A DNA stretch of 10,452 nt, taken from the NCBI GenBank assembly GCA_903891395.1, contig CAITEM010000421.1, positions 1 through 10,452 on the forward strand. Direction: 5' to 3'. This stretch comes from an uncultured Hyphomicrobiales bacterium (GTDB lineage: Bacteria; Pseudomonadota; Alphaproteobacteria; Rhizobiales; Xanthobacteraceae). Shown piece after piece: positions 1 to 5,875 of the stretch. Under the pieces are notes generated by a model. The model was not told the origin of the DNA, made no database searches, and was given only the letters and a program-made list of their open reading frames with translations. Made by a program: the position numbers and the translations under genes. How positions within the stretch are numbered: the stretch's first letter is position 1; the number at the start of each line of letters is the position of its first letter.

Positions 1-1
1 A

Positions 2-109
2 TTCCTGCTGCGCAAGAAGCCGATCTGGCGCGCCGAGCTGAAGGAAATTCTGTTCACCAAAGGCAGCATCGTCAAAGCGGGCGAACGCGGCGAGAAAAAA
101 GCCGACTAG
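2..109 (+). CDS. C-terminal end of an unidentified protein (5' truncated by window edge)
   Basis: The frame starting at base 2 is open and ends at TAG (107-109), giving 35 visible residues that begin FLLRKKPIWRAELKEIL and end GERGEKKAD. The tail is strongly basic and mixed hydrophobic, with a lysine-rich end typical of a cytoplasmic C-terminus. It is read as the end of a real gene because a strong hairpin terminator follows 27 nt after the stop and codon use is GC-rich at third positions. I do not recognise the family from this fragment and assign no function. Confidence 0.6.
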   Translation, partial: FLLRKKPIWRAELKEILFTKGSIVKAGERGEKKAD

Positions 110-135
110 TTCGCGCCTATTTTTTTAACAAAAAA

Positions 136-162
136 CCGCCGAACCCGGCCAGGGTTCGGCGG
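136..162. terminator. Bidirectional intrinsic terminator between convergent genes
   Basis: A perfect 11-bp stem (CCGCCGAACCC at 136-146 with GGGTTCGGCGG at 152-162) closes a 5-nt GGCCA loop. Reading the - strand, the stem is followed at once by six T (complement of A130-135) and then a second T-rich stretch, which is a canonical Rho-independent terminator for the small gene ending at 188. On the + strand it is followed by CTATTTT, a weaker U tract that can serve the gene ending at 109. Both flanking genes converge here. Confidence 0.85.
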
Positions 163-187
163 CTATTTTGACGTCCGTACCGGACGC

Positions 188-274
188 CTAGCGGTGCATG
201 AACAGCGCCAGGATCAGAATGATCGGCAGCGGCACGCCAAGCAGCCACAACAGTGCGCCTCGTCCAAAACCCAT
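188..274 (-). CDS. 28-residue single-helix membrane peptide, LLGxP type
   Basis: A short gene of 28 codons from ATG (272-274) to TAG (188-190). The product begins MGFGRGALLW, has one long hydrophobic segment (about residues 7-26, containing LLGVPLPIILILALF) and ends MHR, so it is predicted to be a one-pass inner-membrane peptide. The start is set by a GGAGG Shine-Dalgarno 7 nt upstream; the frame is open further upstream, but without another good ribosome site. It has its own terminator (136-162) and an EcfG-like promoter 64 nt upstream. It resembles the 24-residue peptide at 1463-1537. Short hydrophobic proteins of this kind recur in rhizobial genomes as hypothetical proteins, as far as I recall. 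No function is known to me. Confidence 0.8.
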   Translation of the reverse strand: MGFGRGALLWLLGVPLPIILILALFMHR

Positions 275-337
275 AGCAGCCTCCACATAAATCTCGCGAC
301 GTTTAAGTCTCGAGTTGCCTCGTTGCGATGGGCAGAG

Positions 338-363
338 AACCCGCATCCCCGGCAATTTGTTCC
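338..363 (-). promoter_or_regulatory. EcfG (general stress sigma)-like promoter for the 28-residue peptide
   Basis: On the - strand GGAAC (complement of 359-363) is followed after 17 nt by GGTT (complement of 338-341). The published alphaproteobacterial EcfG/RpoE2 consensus is GGAAC, a 16-17 nt spacer, then CGTT (in Sinorhizobium GGAAC-N18/19-TT); only the first base of the -10 differs. Initiation about 10 nt downstream would give a leader of about 55 nt before the ATG at 274. Assignment rests on sequence match and position only. Confidence 0.55.
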
Positions 364-411
364 ATCCGGTTCCGGCACAGCAAAAACATCTTCGAACAAA
401 TGCAGCAGTCC

Positions 412-436
412 GGAACCAATGTTCCGCGCGCCGGTT
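412..436 (+). promoter_or_regulatory. EcfG (general stress sigma)-like promoter for the 317-residue membrane protein
   Basis: GGAAC at 412-416, a 16-nt spacer and GGTT at 433-436 match the EcfG/RpoE2 consensus (GGAAC-N16/17-CGTT) except for one base. The -35 lies inside an inverted repeat, GGAACCAATGTTCC (412-425). The predicted transcript would start near 445, about 40 nt before the ATG at 486, which argues against any longer start near 315. The element faces the similar - strand element at 338-363, so both arms of the divergent unit carry the same type of promoter. Confidence 0.6.
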
Positions 437-485
437 AAGCCGCTGCCAAGCGAGAATAATTCCGCTTGAACGGAGGCTTAGGACG

Positions 486-1439
486 ATGATCACGGATACC
501 GGGAATCCACTCTATGACGACGCCGATTCGGCGGTCAGCTGGAAAGCAATTTTCGCCGGAGCCACAGGCTCCATTGCCATCACGATGATCTTGGTGGCCT
601 TCGGCATTGGCGTCGGCTTCACCGTCGTGTCGCCATGGAGCGGCCAAGGCGTTTCGGGCACGACATTTACCGTCGCGGCCGGTATCTACCTGTTCGTCGT
701 CGCCATGCTGTCATCGACCATTGGCGGCTATCTCGCCGGCCGCTTGCGTTCGCGCTGGCAGACCGTGAACGAACATGAGCGCTATTTCCGTGATTCCGCC
801 CATGGCTTCGTGGTCTGGGCTGTCGCTACGATCGTCACTGCTGCCGTGCTCGGCGGCGCGACCTCGGGCCTGATCGGCGGCGCCGCGTCCGTCGCTGCCC
901 CGGCCGCCACCGCTGGCGCGGCTTCGCAACCGTCCGACATCTATGTCGATCAGTTGCTGCGCTCCACGCCGGCTCAGACCAACGCCAATGCGACCACGGC
1001 CCCTGCCGCGACCGCGGCGCAGGCCACGTCACCGACCGCCGCCGACCAGACGGCAGCGCCGTTGCAGGGCGGCCAGATCGGCCAGCCGCAACGTCAGCAG
1101 ATCGGCAATCGCGCCGAGATCACACGCATCCTCGCGCCAAGCATGCTCAAAGGCGGTTCGGTGTCAGACCCGGACAAGAAGTATCTCGCCAGCGTCGTTG
1201 CTTCGCGCAGCGGCATCTCGCAGGCCGACGCCGAAGCTCGCGTCGACCAGGTGATCACCCAGGCCAAGACTGCGGCCGACAAGGCCCGCAAGTCAGCGGC
1301 GTTGTTCGGTCTCTGGCTGGCGGCTTCGATGCTCGCCGGTGCGCTCTCGGCCGCTCTGGCCGCGATCGAAGGCGGCAATTTGCGTAACCGCGAATGGTAC
1401 GTCGAAGACACCCGCACCCGCGTCGTCGCCGCCGAGTAA
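486..1439 (+). CDS. Four-helix membrane protein with a large Ala/Thr/Gln-rich extracytoplasmic segment, unknown function
   Basis: 317 residues. Four hydrophobic segments are visible at about 22-48, 61-84 (ending GGYLAGRLR), 106-138 and 268-294. Positive charges in the loop at 86-103 and in the C-terminal tail put both ends in the cytoplasm and residues 139-267 outside. That segment starts with an Ala/Thr/Pro/Gln-rich linker (about 139-205) and continues with a helical, charged part (YLASVVASRSGISQADAEARVDQV). The ATG at 486 is chosen because GGAGG lies 9 nt upstream and the EcfG-like promoter lies between it and earlier in-frame starts; the frame is open from 315. The gene is followed after 23 nt by the 24-residue peptide. 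I recognise the architecture from rhizobial hypothetical membrane proteins but know no function. Confidence 0.85.
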   Translation: MITDTGNPLYDDADSAVSWKAIFAGATGSIAITMILVAFGIGVGFTVVSPWSGQGVSGTTFTVAAGIYLFVVAMLSSTIGGYLAGRLRSRWQTVNEHERYFRDSAHGFVVWAVATIVTAAVLGGATSGLIGGAASVAAPAATAGAASQPSDIYVDQLLRSTPAQTNANATTAPAATAAQATSPTAADQTAAPLQGGQIGQPQRQQIGNRAEITRILAPSMLKGGSVSDPDKKYLASVVASRSGISQADAEARVDQVITQAKTAADKARKSAALFGLWLAASMLAGALSAALAAIEGGNLRNREWYVEDTRTRVVAAE

Positions 1440-1462
1440 TTCGGAAACAACAGGAGTTCACG

Positions 1463-1537
1463 ATGCCGATTATTCTTTATCTGCTCGGTCTGCCGATCAG
1501 CCTCATCATCATCCTGATGGTTCTGGGCGCGGCCTGA
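1463..1537 (+). CDS. 24-residue single-helix membrane peptide, LLGxP type
   Basis: A 24-codon gene from ATG (1463) to TGA (1535-1537), with AGGAG at 1452-1456, 6 nt before the start. Apart from MP at the start and GAA at the end the product is entirely hydrophobic (ILYLLGLPISLIIILMVL), so it should form one transmembrane helix. It lies 23 nt after the 317-residue membrane protein and is followed at once by a strong terminator, so it is the last gene of that transcript. Its core aligns without gaps with the 28-residue peptide at 188-274 (LLG-hydrophobic-P, then Ile/Leu-rich). A role as a small subunit or regulator of the neighbouring membrane protein is possible but inferred only from linkage. 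Confidence 0.78.
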   Translation: MPIILYLLGLPISLIIILMVLGAA

Positions 1538-1556
1538 TCTCGCTTCAAACGAAAAG

Positions 1557-1582
1557 CCCCGCCGGTGGAAACGCCGGCGGGG
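1557..1582. terminator. Bidirectional intrinsic terminator with GAAA loop
   Basis: CCCCGCCGG (1557-1565) pairs perfectly with CCGGCGGGG (1574-1582). The stem extends by a T-G wobble and a G-C pair to a GAAA loop (1568-1571), a stable GNRA tetraloop. It is followed by TTTTCTTTT on the + strand and by CTTTTCGTTT on the - strand. It lies 19 nt after the 24-residue peptide and 7 nt after the stop of the convergent - strand gene at 1590, so it can end transcription from both sides. Confidence 0.88.
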
Positions 1583-1589
1583 TTTTCTT

Positions 1590-2351
1590 TTATGGACCGG
1601 AAGTCTTTTCGATCAGCCGATGAGCCATCGCTTCGAATAGCCGTGACGCGATGGCGACATACAGGACGAGACCAATCACTTGCAGCACCGCGCCGATCAG
1701 AATGGCTAAAACCAGTAGCGAAGCTGAATCGAGATAGGCGATCGCAAATACCAAAATCATCGCAACTACAGCGACCGGCAGCGTCGCCACTAGAAAAATG
1801 AGGAAGATTCTCCAAAGGTGGCCAGCGCTATCGGCCCAGGCGTGAGCCGCCGTCGCGGCGGGCGCCTCGACAGCAATAGCTGGAAGCAGGATTACCAGTC
1901 GTATCACTACCGAAAGCAGTGCGATCAGGCCGAGTACGATCAAGACGGCAAATAATACGAACGTCAAATAGTCCGGAGGAGCGAGATCAAAAAGGAAAGT
2001 CAAAAGGAAGTTAGAAATCAATAGCGCCAGCAGCCAAGCGAAGAATGCCCTGAAGGTGGGATGCCGCGGATCGAGGCGATAAGCAGATGTCACCTCGCCG
2101 AGAATGATGAAGCGGTGCCCGGCGATCATGATCGGCGTTAGAAAGAAATTCTGTGCGACACTGAATATGAACTCAATTGTTTTGCCTAACATCGAGCTTT
2201 CTTCGCCGCGGACGGCGATAAAACTTTCGAGCAGGCCAAGCGCGACGATGATGACCAGTGCGCCACCGATGAGAATGGGCATCGCCAGAACGACGTGCAA
2301 CAGATCGCGGTACGCGGTCTTTGCGGCAAGCAGGATCGGAAATTTGGTCAT
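1590..2351 (-). CDS. Polytopic inner-membrane protein of unknown function
   Basis: 253 residues from ATG (2349-2351) to TAA (1590-1592), with a purine-rich GGGGGTGAGG just upstream of the start. Hydrophobic segments at about 17-45, 60-78, 102-121, 129-158, 180-205 and 208-236 suggest five or six membrane helices. There is no signal peptide and little soluble mass. A conserved-looking stretch (VIRLVILLPAIAVEAPA, 149-165, followed by WADSAGHLWRIF) resembles regions I have seen in hypothetical rhizobial membrane proteins, but I cannot name a family. The gene sits 69 nt downstream of the PHB depolymerase gene on the same strand with no clear terminator between, so co-transcription is possible. 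Its third positions are somewhat less GC-rich than those of its neighbours. Confidence 0.8.
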   Translation of the reverse strand: MTKFPILLAAKTAYRDLLHVVLAMPILIGGALVIIVALGLLESFIAVRGEESSMLGKTIEFIFSVAQNFFLTPIMIAGHRFIILGEVTSAYRLDPRHPTFRAFFAWLLALLISNFLLTFLFDLAPPDYLTFVLFAVLIVLGLIALLSVVIRLVILLPAIAVEAPAATAAHAWADSAGHLWRIFLIFLVATLPVAVVAMILVFAIAYLDSASLLVLAILIGAVLQVIGLVLYVAIASRLFEAMAHRLIEKTSGP

Positions 2352-2420
2352 CGCCGCCTCACCCCCATGGGACGACAGCGGTATGATAGCAGAACGCGCG
2401 GCAGCCGGTAAGCCGCCCGC

Positions 2421-3638
2421 TCAGTCGCTCTGGAGAATAACGTTCTTCACCATCGGGTAGATCTGGTTCTGCCAGGTCCGGCCGGAGAATACGCCGTAAT
2501 GGCCGACGCCGGCCTGCATATGATGGCGCTTGCGGTACGGCCGTAGCGAGGTGCAGAGATCGTGCGCCGCAAGCGTCTGGCCGACGGCGCAGATGTCGTC
2601 CTTCTCGCCTTCCACCGTAAACAGCATCGTGCGTTTGATCGCCGCCGGATCAACCTTGTCGTTCTCATAGGTCAATTGGCCGAGCGGCAGCGCGTGATCC
2701 TGAAACACCAACTTCACGGTTTCCAGATAGAACTCGGACGCCAGATCGAGCACGGCAAAATATTCATCGTAGAACGCCTTGGTGGTGGCGGCCTTTTCCA
2801 GATTGCCATTGGCGAGATTCTCATAGAGCTCGCGGTGCGCCTTCACGTGGCGCTCCATGTTCATGCTCATGAAGGCGGCGAGCTGGACAAAGCCCGGATA
2901 AACTTTGCGCCCGCCGCCTGGATAGCGCGCCGGCACGGTGGCGATCAGCTTTTTCTCGAACCACTCCATCGGCTTGCCTTTGGCAAGCTCGTTAACCTTG
3001 GTCGGGTTGACGCGGGTGTCGATGGGCCCCGCCATCAACGTCATCGAGCGCGGCTGCGCCGGATTGTCACGTTGCGCCATCACGCTTGCGGCGACCAGCG
3101 CGCTGACGCAAGGCTGGCACACCGCCACCATGTGGGCGCCCGGACCGATTTTCTCGAGGAAGCGGATGATGTGCGCGGTGTAGTCGTTGAAGGTGAAAGC
3201 GCCGTCGCTCAGCGGTACGTCGCGGGCGTTGTGCCAATCCGTAATGTAGACGTCATGTTCAGCGAGCATGGTCTTGACGGTGGCGCGCAGCAGCGTCGCG
3301 AAATGCCCGGACAGCGGCGCGATCAGCAGCACACGCGGCTGCTCTTGGTCGACGTCCTTCTTGAAATGGCGCAGCGTCGCGAACGGCGTGACGTCGGCGT
3401 CTTCCTCGGTTACCGCCACTTCGCGGTTGCCGACCATGATGGTGTTGATGCCGTAAGGCGGCCTTGTATGGGTGAGCCCTGCCCGCGCGATCAATTCATA
3501 CGCCGCGGTCAGATTGCTGAGCGCCGAAGGCCGCGCCGAGCCGTTGAGCTTGCCGCCGATATGTTTGAGCGCGTCGCCGGCGAATGCCCGCACCGGCCCC
3601 ATAATGTCCGATTGCGCCTGGTAAGCCTGATACAGCAT
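2421..3638 (-). CDS. phaZ: Intracellular poly(3-hydroxybutyrate) depolymerase (PhaZ)
   Basis: 405 residues, the usual length for the short-chain intracellular PHA depolymerase family, an alpha/beta-hydrolase acting on native PHB granules in the cytoplasm to release hydroxybutyrate for carbon and energy. The nucleophile region is VCQPC at 173-177; Cys174, Asp347 and His380 (in QAGVGHYG) reproduce the spacing of the known Ralstonia Cys-Asp-His triad (183, 355, 388). The N-terminus (MLYQAYQAQSD) and VYITDWHNARDVPL (130-143) are also characteristic. The ATG at 3636-3638 has only a weak GGGG upstream. No synthase, phasin or PhaR gene is in the window. It diverges from the GST gene and may share a transcript with the membrane protein downstream. 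Confidence 0.93.
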   Translation of the reverse strand: MLYQAYQAQSDIMGPVRAFAGDALKHIGGKLNGSARPSALSNLTAAYELIARAGLTHTRPPYGINTIMVGNREVAVTEEDADVTPFATLRHFKKDVDQEQPRVLLIAPLSGHFATLLRATVKTMLAEHDVYITDWHNARDVPLSDGAFTFNDYTAHIIRFLEKIGPGAHMVAVCQPCVSALVAASVMAQRDNPAQPRSMTLMAGPIDTRVNPTKVNELAKGKPMEWFEKKLIATVPARYPGGGRKVYPGFVQLAAFMSMNMERHVKAHRELYENLANGNLEKAATTKAFYDEYFAVLDLASEFYLETVKLVFQDHALPLGQLTYENDKVDPAAIKRTMLFTVEGEKDDICAVGQTLAAHDLCTSLRPYRKRHHMQAGVGHYGVFSGRTWQNQIYPMVKNVILQSD

Positions 3639-3845
3639 CGATACCCCGCGGCTGGCCGCTAGCGCGCAAGCTAGTTCATTTCATGTTGCACTGCGAGATA
3701 AAAATTTGAGGCGGCAGTAACCACGTGCCCCCTGGGGACAAACGTGCAGACGTGTCATTTTGCGGCACGGGAAGGTATTGAAGTGTCTGTACTTTCGTCT
3801 AAGGTGAACTGCCGGGCTTCGATGACTAAGGGATAAGTGCGCCCC
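3639..3845. promoter_or_regulatory. Divergent intergenic region between phaZ and the GST gene
   Basis: About 207 bp that must hold the promoters of both genes, although I cannot assign a convincing -35/-10 pair. Visible elements are an inverted repeat CTAGC-N6-GCTAG (3659-3674), 21 nt before the phaZ start; a CACGTG palindrome (3722-3727) with two further ACGTG copies (3742-3746, 3750-3754); and CCCCTGGGG (3729-3737) between them. These could be operator sites, but none matches a binding motif I can name with confidence. Confidence 0.4.
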
Positions 3846-4517
3846 ATGGCTAAAGCTGCCCCGAGCAAGGCTGCCCTCACAATCGCCAGCAAGAATTATG
3901 GCTCCTGGTCGCTGCGCGGCTGGTTGTTGTGCAAGATGGCCGGCCTCGAATTCGAGGAACAGGTGGTGGCCAGCGACGACCCCTCGGCGCGCGCCGAACT
4001 CCTCCTGCTGTCGCCCTCCTTCCTGGTGCCCTGCCTGACCCATGACGGGGTCAAGATCTGGGACACCCTCGCAATCGGCGAATATCTCAACGAGACTCTG
4101 CCCGAGAGCGCCCTGCTGCCGACCCACAAAGCGGCGCGCGCGCATTGCCGCTCGATCTGCGGCGAAATGCATTCCGGCTTCACCAATATGCGCTCGGCGC
4201 TACCGATGAACCTCAAGGCGCATCATCCGGGCTTCAAAGTCTGGGCCGGCGCGCAGGCCGACATCGACCGGATTCTGAGCATCTGGCGCGAATGCCTGGC
4301 GAGCACCAAAGGGCCGTTTTTGTTCGGCACGCGGCCCGGCATGGCGGACGCCATGTTCGCACCCGTGGTAACGCGCTTCCTCACCTACGACGTCAAGCTG
4401 GACAGCGACTGCGCCGCCTATTGCAGGGCGATCATGGCGCTGCCGGCGATGCAGGAATGGATCGAAGGCGCCAAAGCCGAGCCCGACGAGGTCGTCGAGC
4501 TCGACGTCGAGTTTTAA
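3846..4517 (+). CDS. Glutathione S-transferase family protein
   Basis: 223 residues from ATG 3846. Residues 11-85 form the thioredoxin-like N-terminal domain: KNYGSWSLRGW (16-26) carries the serine-rich active-site loop of this subfamily, VPCL (61-64) holds the conserved cis-proline, and DTLAIGEYL (73-81) is the glutathione-binding segment. The helical C-terminal domain begins near 95 and contains CGEMHSGF and PMNL, typical of the bacterial YfcF-like GST_C_3 group, and MADAMFAPV (166-174). It is a cytoplasmic enzyme expected to conjugate or reduce electrophiles with glutathione; the substrate is unknown. An in-frame GTG at 3837 would add three residues but sits only 3 nt after AAGGGA, so the ATG is preferred. 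It converges with the next gene with 7 bp between stops. Confidence 0.88.
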   Translation: MAKAAPSKAALTIASKNYGSWSLRGWLLCKMAGLEFEEQVVASDDPSARAELLLLSPSFLVPCLTHDGVKIWDTLAIGEYLNETLPESALLPTHKAARAHCRSICGEMHSGFTNMRSALPMNLKAHHPGFKVWAGAQADIDRILSIWRECLASTKGPFLFGTRPGMADAMFAPVVTRFLTYDVKLDSDCAAYCRAIMALPAMQEWIEGAKAEPDEVVELDVEF

Positions 4518-4540
4518 GCCGCTTTCAGCGAACCGGCTTA
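4515..4540. other. Inverted repeat over the convergent stop codons (weak terminator candidate)
   Basis: TAAGCCG (4515-4521) pairs with CGGCTTA (4534-4540) across a 12-nt loop. The left arm contains the TAA of the GST gene and the loop contains the TGA of the DUF1275 gene. Neither strand has a T run after the stem, so intrinsic termination is doubtful; the hairpin may only block transcript readthrough or decay. Confidence 0.35.
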
Positions 4541-5253
4541 TGCCGGATGGCCCACGCCAACAGCGCGGCCAGTACCGCGACGGCTGACAGCGGAAACCAG
4601 AAGCCCAACCAACGGAAGCCGACCGCGCCGCAGATTGCGCCGCCGAGAAACCCGAACAGTACCGGCCACAGTCCGGCAAAGCGTCCGCGCGCCTGATGCA
4701 TGAGTTCGATAGCGGCGCTGTCGCCAGGATGCCTTCTCAGGCGCCGCGCCGCGATCACCCATTGCGCCAATTCGATCGACGCCAGCGTGGTGTTCGTTGT
4801 CATGACGTTGGTCGATGCGACCCCGCGCATCAGCATCCGTACCAGCGTGCTTTGCACGCCCATCGCCATGACGCCGAGCAGACTCGCGAACAGCGCCATC
4901 GGCGCGTTGGGATGGACGAACGGCGCCGCGACCAAGCCGGTCGCCACAAAGCCGCCAACCAAAACGAGTTCGGCTGAAAGCGTCCAGCACAACGCGCGTT
5001 TGCTGTCACCCGTGGCCTCGGCCAGAAACACGGCGGCGAAGCCGGCGAGAAAGAACACCGGGATCGCCAGCGTGCGGATCACGTTAACGATGTCGGCGTT
5101 GACGATCTGCGCGCCGATCAGCACGAAGCTGCCGGTCACCTGCGCAACGTAAAGCCCGAACAACGCAAAGACCGTGCAGGCGTCGATGATGCCGGCGACG
5201 AAGGCGAGCAGCCCGGCGACCCACCTCGGCACCACGATTGGTTTTACCGCCAA
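4525..5253 (-). CDS. YoaK/DUF1275 family membrane protein (TTG start)
   Basis: 242 residues. The N-terminal stretch LAFVAGIIDACTVFALFG (16-33), followed by VAQVTGSFV (36-44), is the hallmark of the DUF1275/YoaK family, and the internal repeat-like segment STNVMTTNTTLASIEL (147-162) is also typical. About six hydrophobic segments (12-33, 60-79, 90-110, 117-135, 193-213, 216-235) place it in the inner membrane. Members are thought to be transport-related but have no settled substrate. The start is TTG (5251-5253): GAGGAG lies 6 nt upstream, and the nearby ATG (5256-5258) is out of frame and ends after four codons. The coiled-coil gene lies upstream on the same strand. Confidence 0.88.
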   Translation of the reverse strand: MAVKPIVVPRWVAGLLAFVAGIIDACTVFALFGLYVAQVTGSFVLIGAQIVNADIVNVIRTLAIPVFFLAGFAAVFLAEATGDSKRALCWTLSAELVLVGGFVATGLVAAPFVHPNAPMALFASLLGVMAMGVQSTLVRMLMRGVASTNVMTTNTTLASIELAQWVIAARRLRRHPGDSAAIELMHQARGRFAGLWPVLFGFLGGAICGAVGFRWLGFWFPLSAVAVLAALLAWAIRHKPVR

Positions 5254-5290
5254 GGCATACTCCTCACCCTTTGAGCCAGTTCCCCATCGG

Positions 5291-5307
5291 CGCGTCGCCG
5301 CGACGCG
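5291..5307 (-). other. Hairpin just after the second TAG of the coiled-coil reading frame
   Basis: CGCGTCG (5291-5297) pairs perfectly with CGACGCG (5301-5307) across a 3-nt loop. On the - strand it begins 4 nt after the TAG at 5312-5314. There is no U tract, so it is not a classical terminator. Its position suggests that the ancestral or extended gene ended at the second TAG rather than at 5432. Confidence 0.4.
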
Positions 5308-5311
5308 GCCG

Positions 5312-5431
5312 CTAACGATACGCAGTCCAGCTGACCGACTGTCCCGAAAGGCCGCCGCGCAGGATCATCTGGAAGTTGGTGCCATAAATCGCGACCTGGC
5401 ACGCGGGACTGGTGCTGACCCGCGACGGCGG
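5312..5431 (-). other. In-frame 39-codon extension beyond the TAG of the coiled-coil gene
   Basis: After TAG (5432-5434) the same frame runs on for 39 sense codons to a second TAG (5312-5314). It encodes PPSRVSTSPA, then CQVAIYGTNFQMILRGG, then a segment ending SVSWTAYR. About 31 of the 39 codons end in G or C, as in true genes here, and the peptide has ordinary composition. The only in-frame start codon inside is an ATG in the middle. Either the first TAG is a recent nonsense change (for example CAG to TAG), or the stop is leaky (context CAA TAG C), or the similarity to coding sequence is accidental. Confidence 0.45.
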
Positions 5432-5875
5432 CTATTGAAGCGTAGCCCAGCCCTCCGCGGTCCCGTTGCCGAGCGCCTGAAGCGTGGTACGGCCGCTTAC
5501 GGGACCGATTGGCGCCGGGGTGGAGCCGCCGCCCTGCCGCGCTTCGAGCGCGCCCACCCGTTGCTGCAGCGACTGGAGCTGCTGCGCAATACTGTTGCCT
5601 GACTGCGCCTGCTGGAGGGCGGCGACCTGTTGCCCCAGTTGGGCGATCTGCTGCCCCAGTCCGCCAATCTGCTGCGTCAGTTGCTGCTGCACGGACTCGA
5701 GCCGCTGCTCCGGGCCAATTCCCGACTGCGCAAGCTGACTCTGCAGTGCGTAGATCTGCTGCTGCAATTGGGTTACCCAGGCGTCCAGCAGGCCAATCGT
5801 CGCGTATGAATCTTTTCCCGTTGGGTCGACTTTTGGCGTTGCGGCCGCCCCGAGTGCATCTGATTCCGTCGGCAT
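5432..5875 (-). CDS. Gln-rich coiled-coil protein, possibly truncated by a stop
   Basis: 147 residues from ATG (5873-5875), which is preceded by GGGGGG with a 6-nt spacer; an in-frame TTG at 5894-5896 would add seven residues without a ribosome site. There is no signal peptide or membrane segment. Residues 33-115 are glutamine-rich and helical, with three exact heptads at 68-88 (QQIGGLG, QQIAQLG, QQVAALQ) that predict a coiled coil. A Gly/Pro-rich linker (115-128) and a short tail ending EGWATLQ follow. The reading frame continues beyond the TAG for 39 codons, so the natural product may be 187 residues. I recognise no named family; the layout (coiled coil plus small C-terminal module) would suit an oligomerising structural or surface protein, but this is inference. 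Confidence 0.65.
   Translation of the reverse strand: MPTESDALGAAATPKVDPTGKDSYATIGLLDAWVTQLQQQIYALQSQLAQSGIGPEQRLESVQQQLTQQIGGLGQQIAQLGQQVAALQQAQSGNSIAQQLQSLQQRVGALEARQGGGSTPAPIGPVSGRTTLQALGNGTAEGWATLQ

Noticed and set aside
315..485. Upstream extension of the 317-residue membrane protein to 315
   Set aside because: The added 57 residues are Cys/Arg-rich and unlike a membrane-protein N-terminus. The GGAGG and the EcfG-like promoter both favour the ATG at 486.
2562..3662. Long + strand open frame (366 codons) opposite phaZ
   Set aside because: It is antisense to a full-length, motif-complete phaZ. Its product is Arg/His-rich with no recognisable domain, as expected for shadow frames in GC-rich DNA.
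3837..3845. GTG start at 3837 for the GST gene
   Set aside because: It is only 3 nt after the AAGGGA element, too close for normal initiation. The ATG at 3846 gives a family-like N-terminus.
4145..4696. + strand frame overlapping the GST gene end and the DUF1275 gene
   Set aside because: It is the shifted frame of the GST gene, Arg-rich, with no domain and no independent ribosome site.
5174..5602. + strand open frame across the 5' end of DUF1275 and the end of the coiled-coil gene
   Set aside because: It overlaps two better supported genes antisense and has no ribosome site. Its sense complement is what encodes the in-frame extension.
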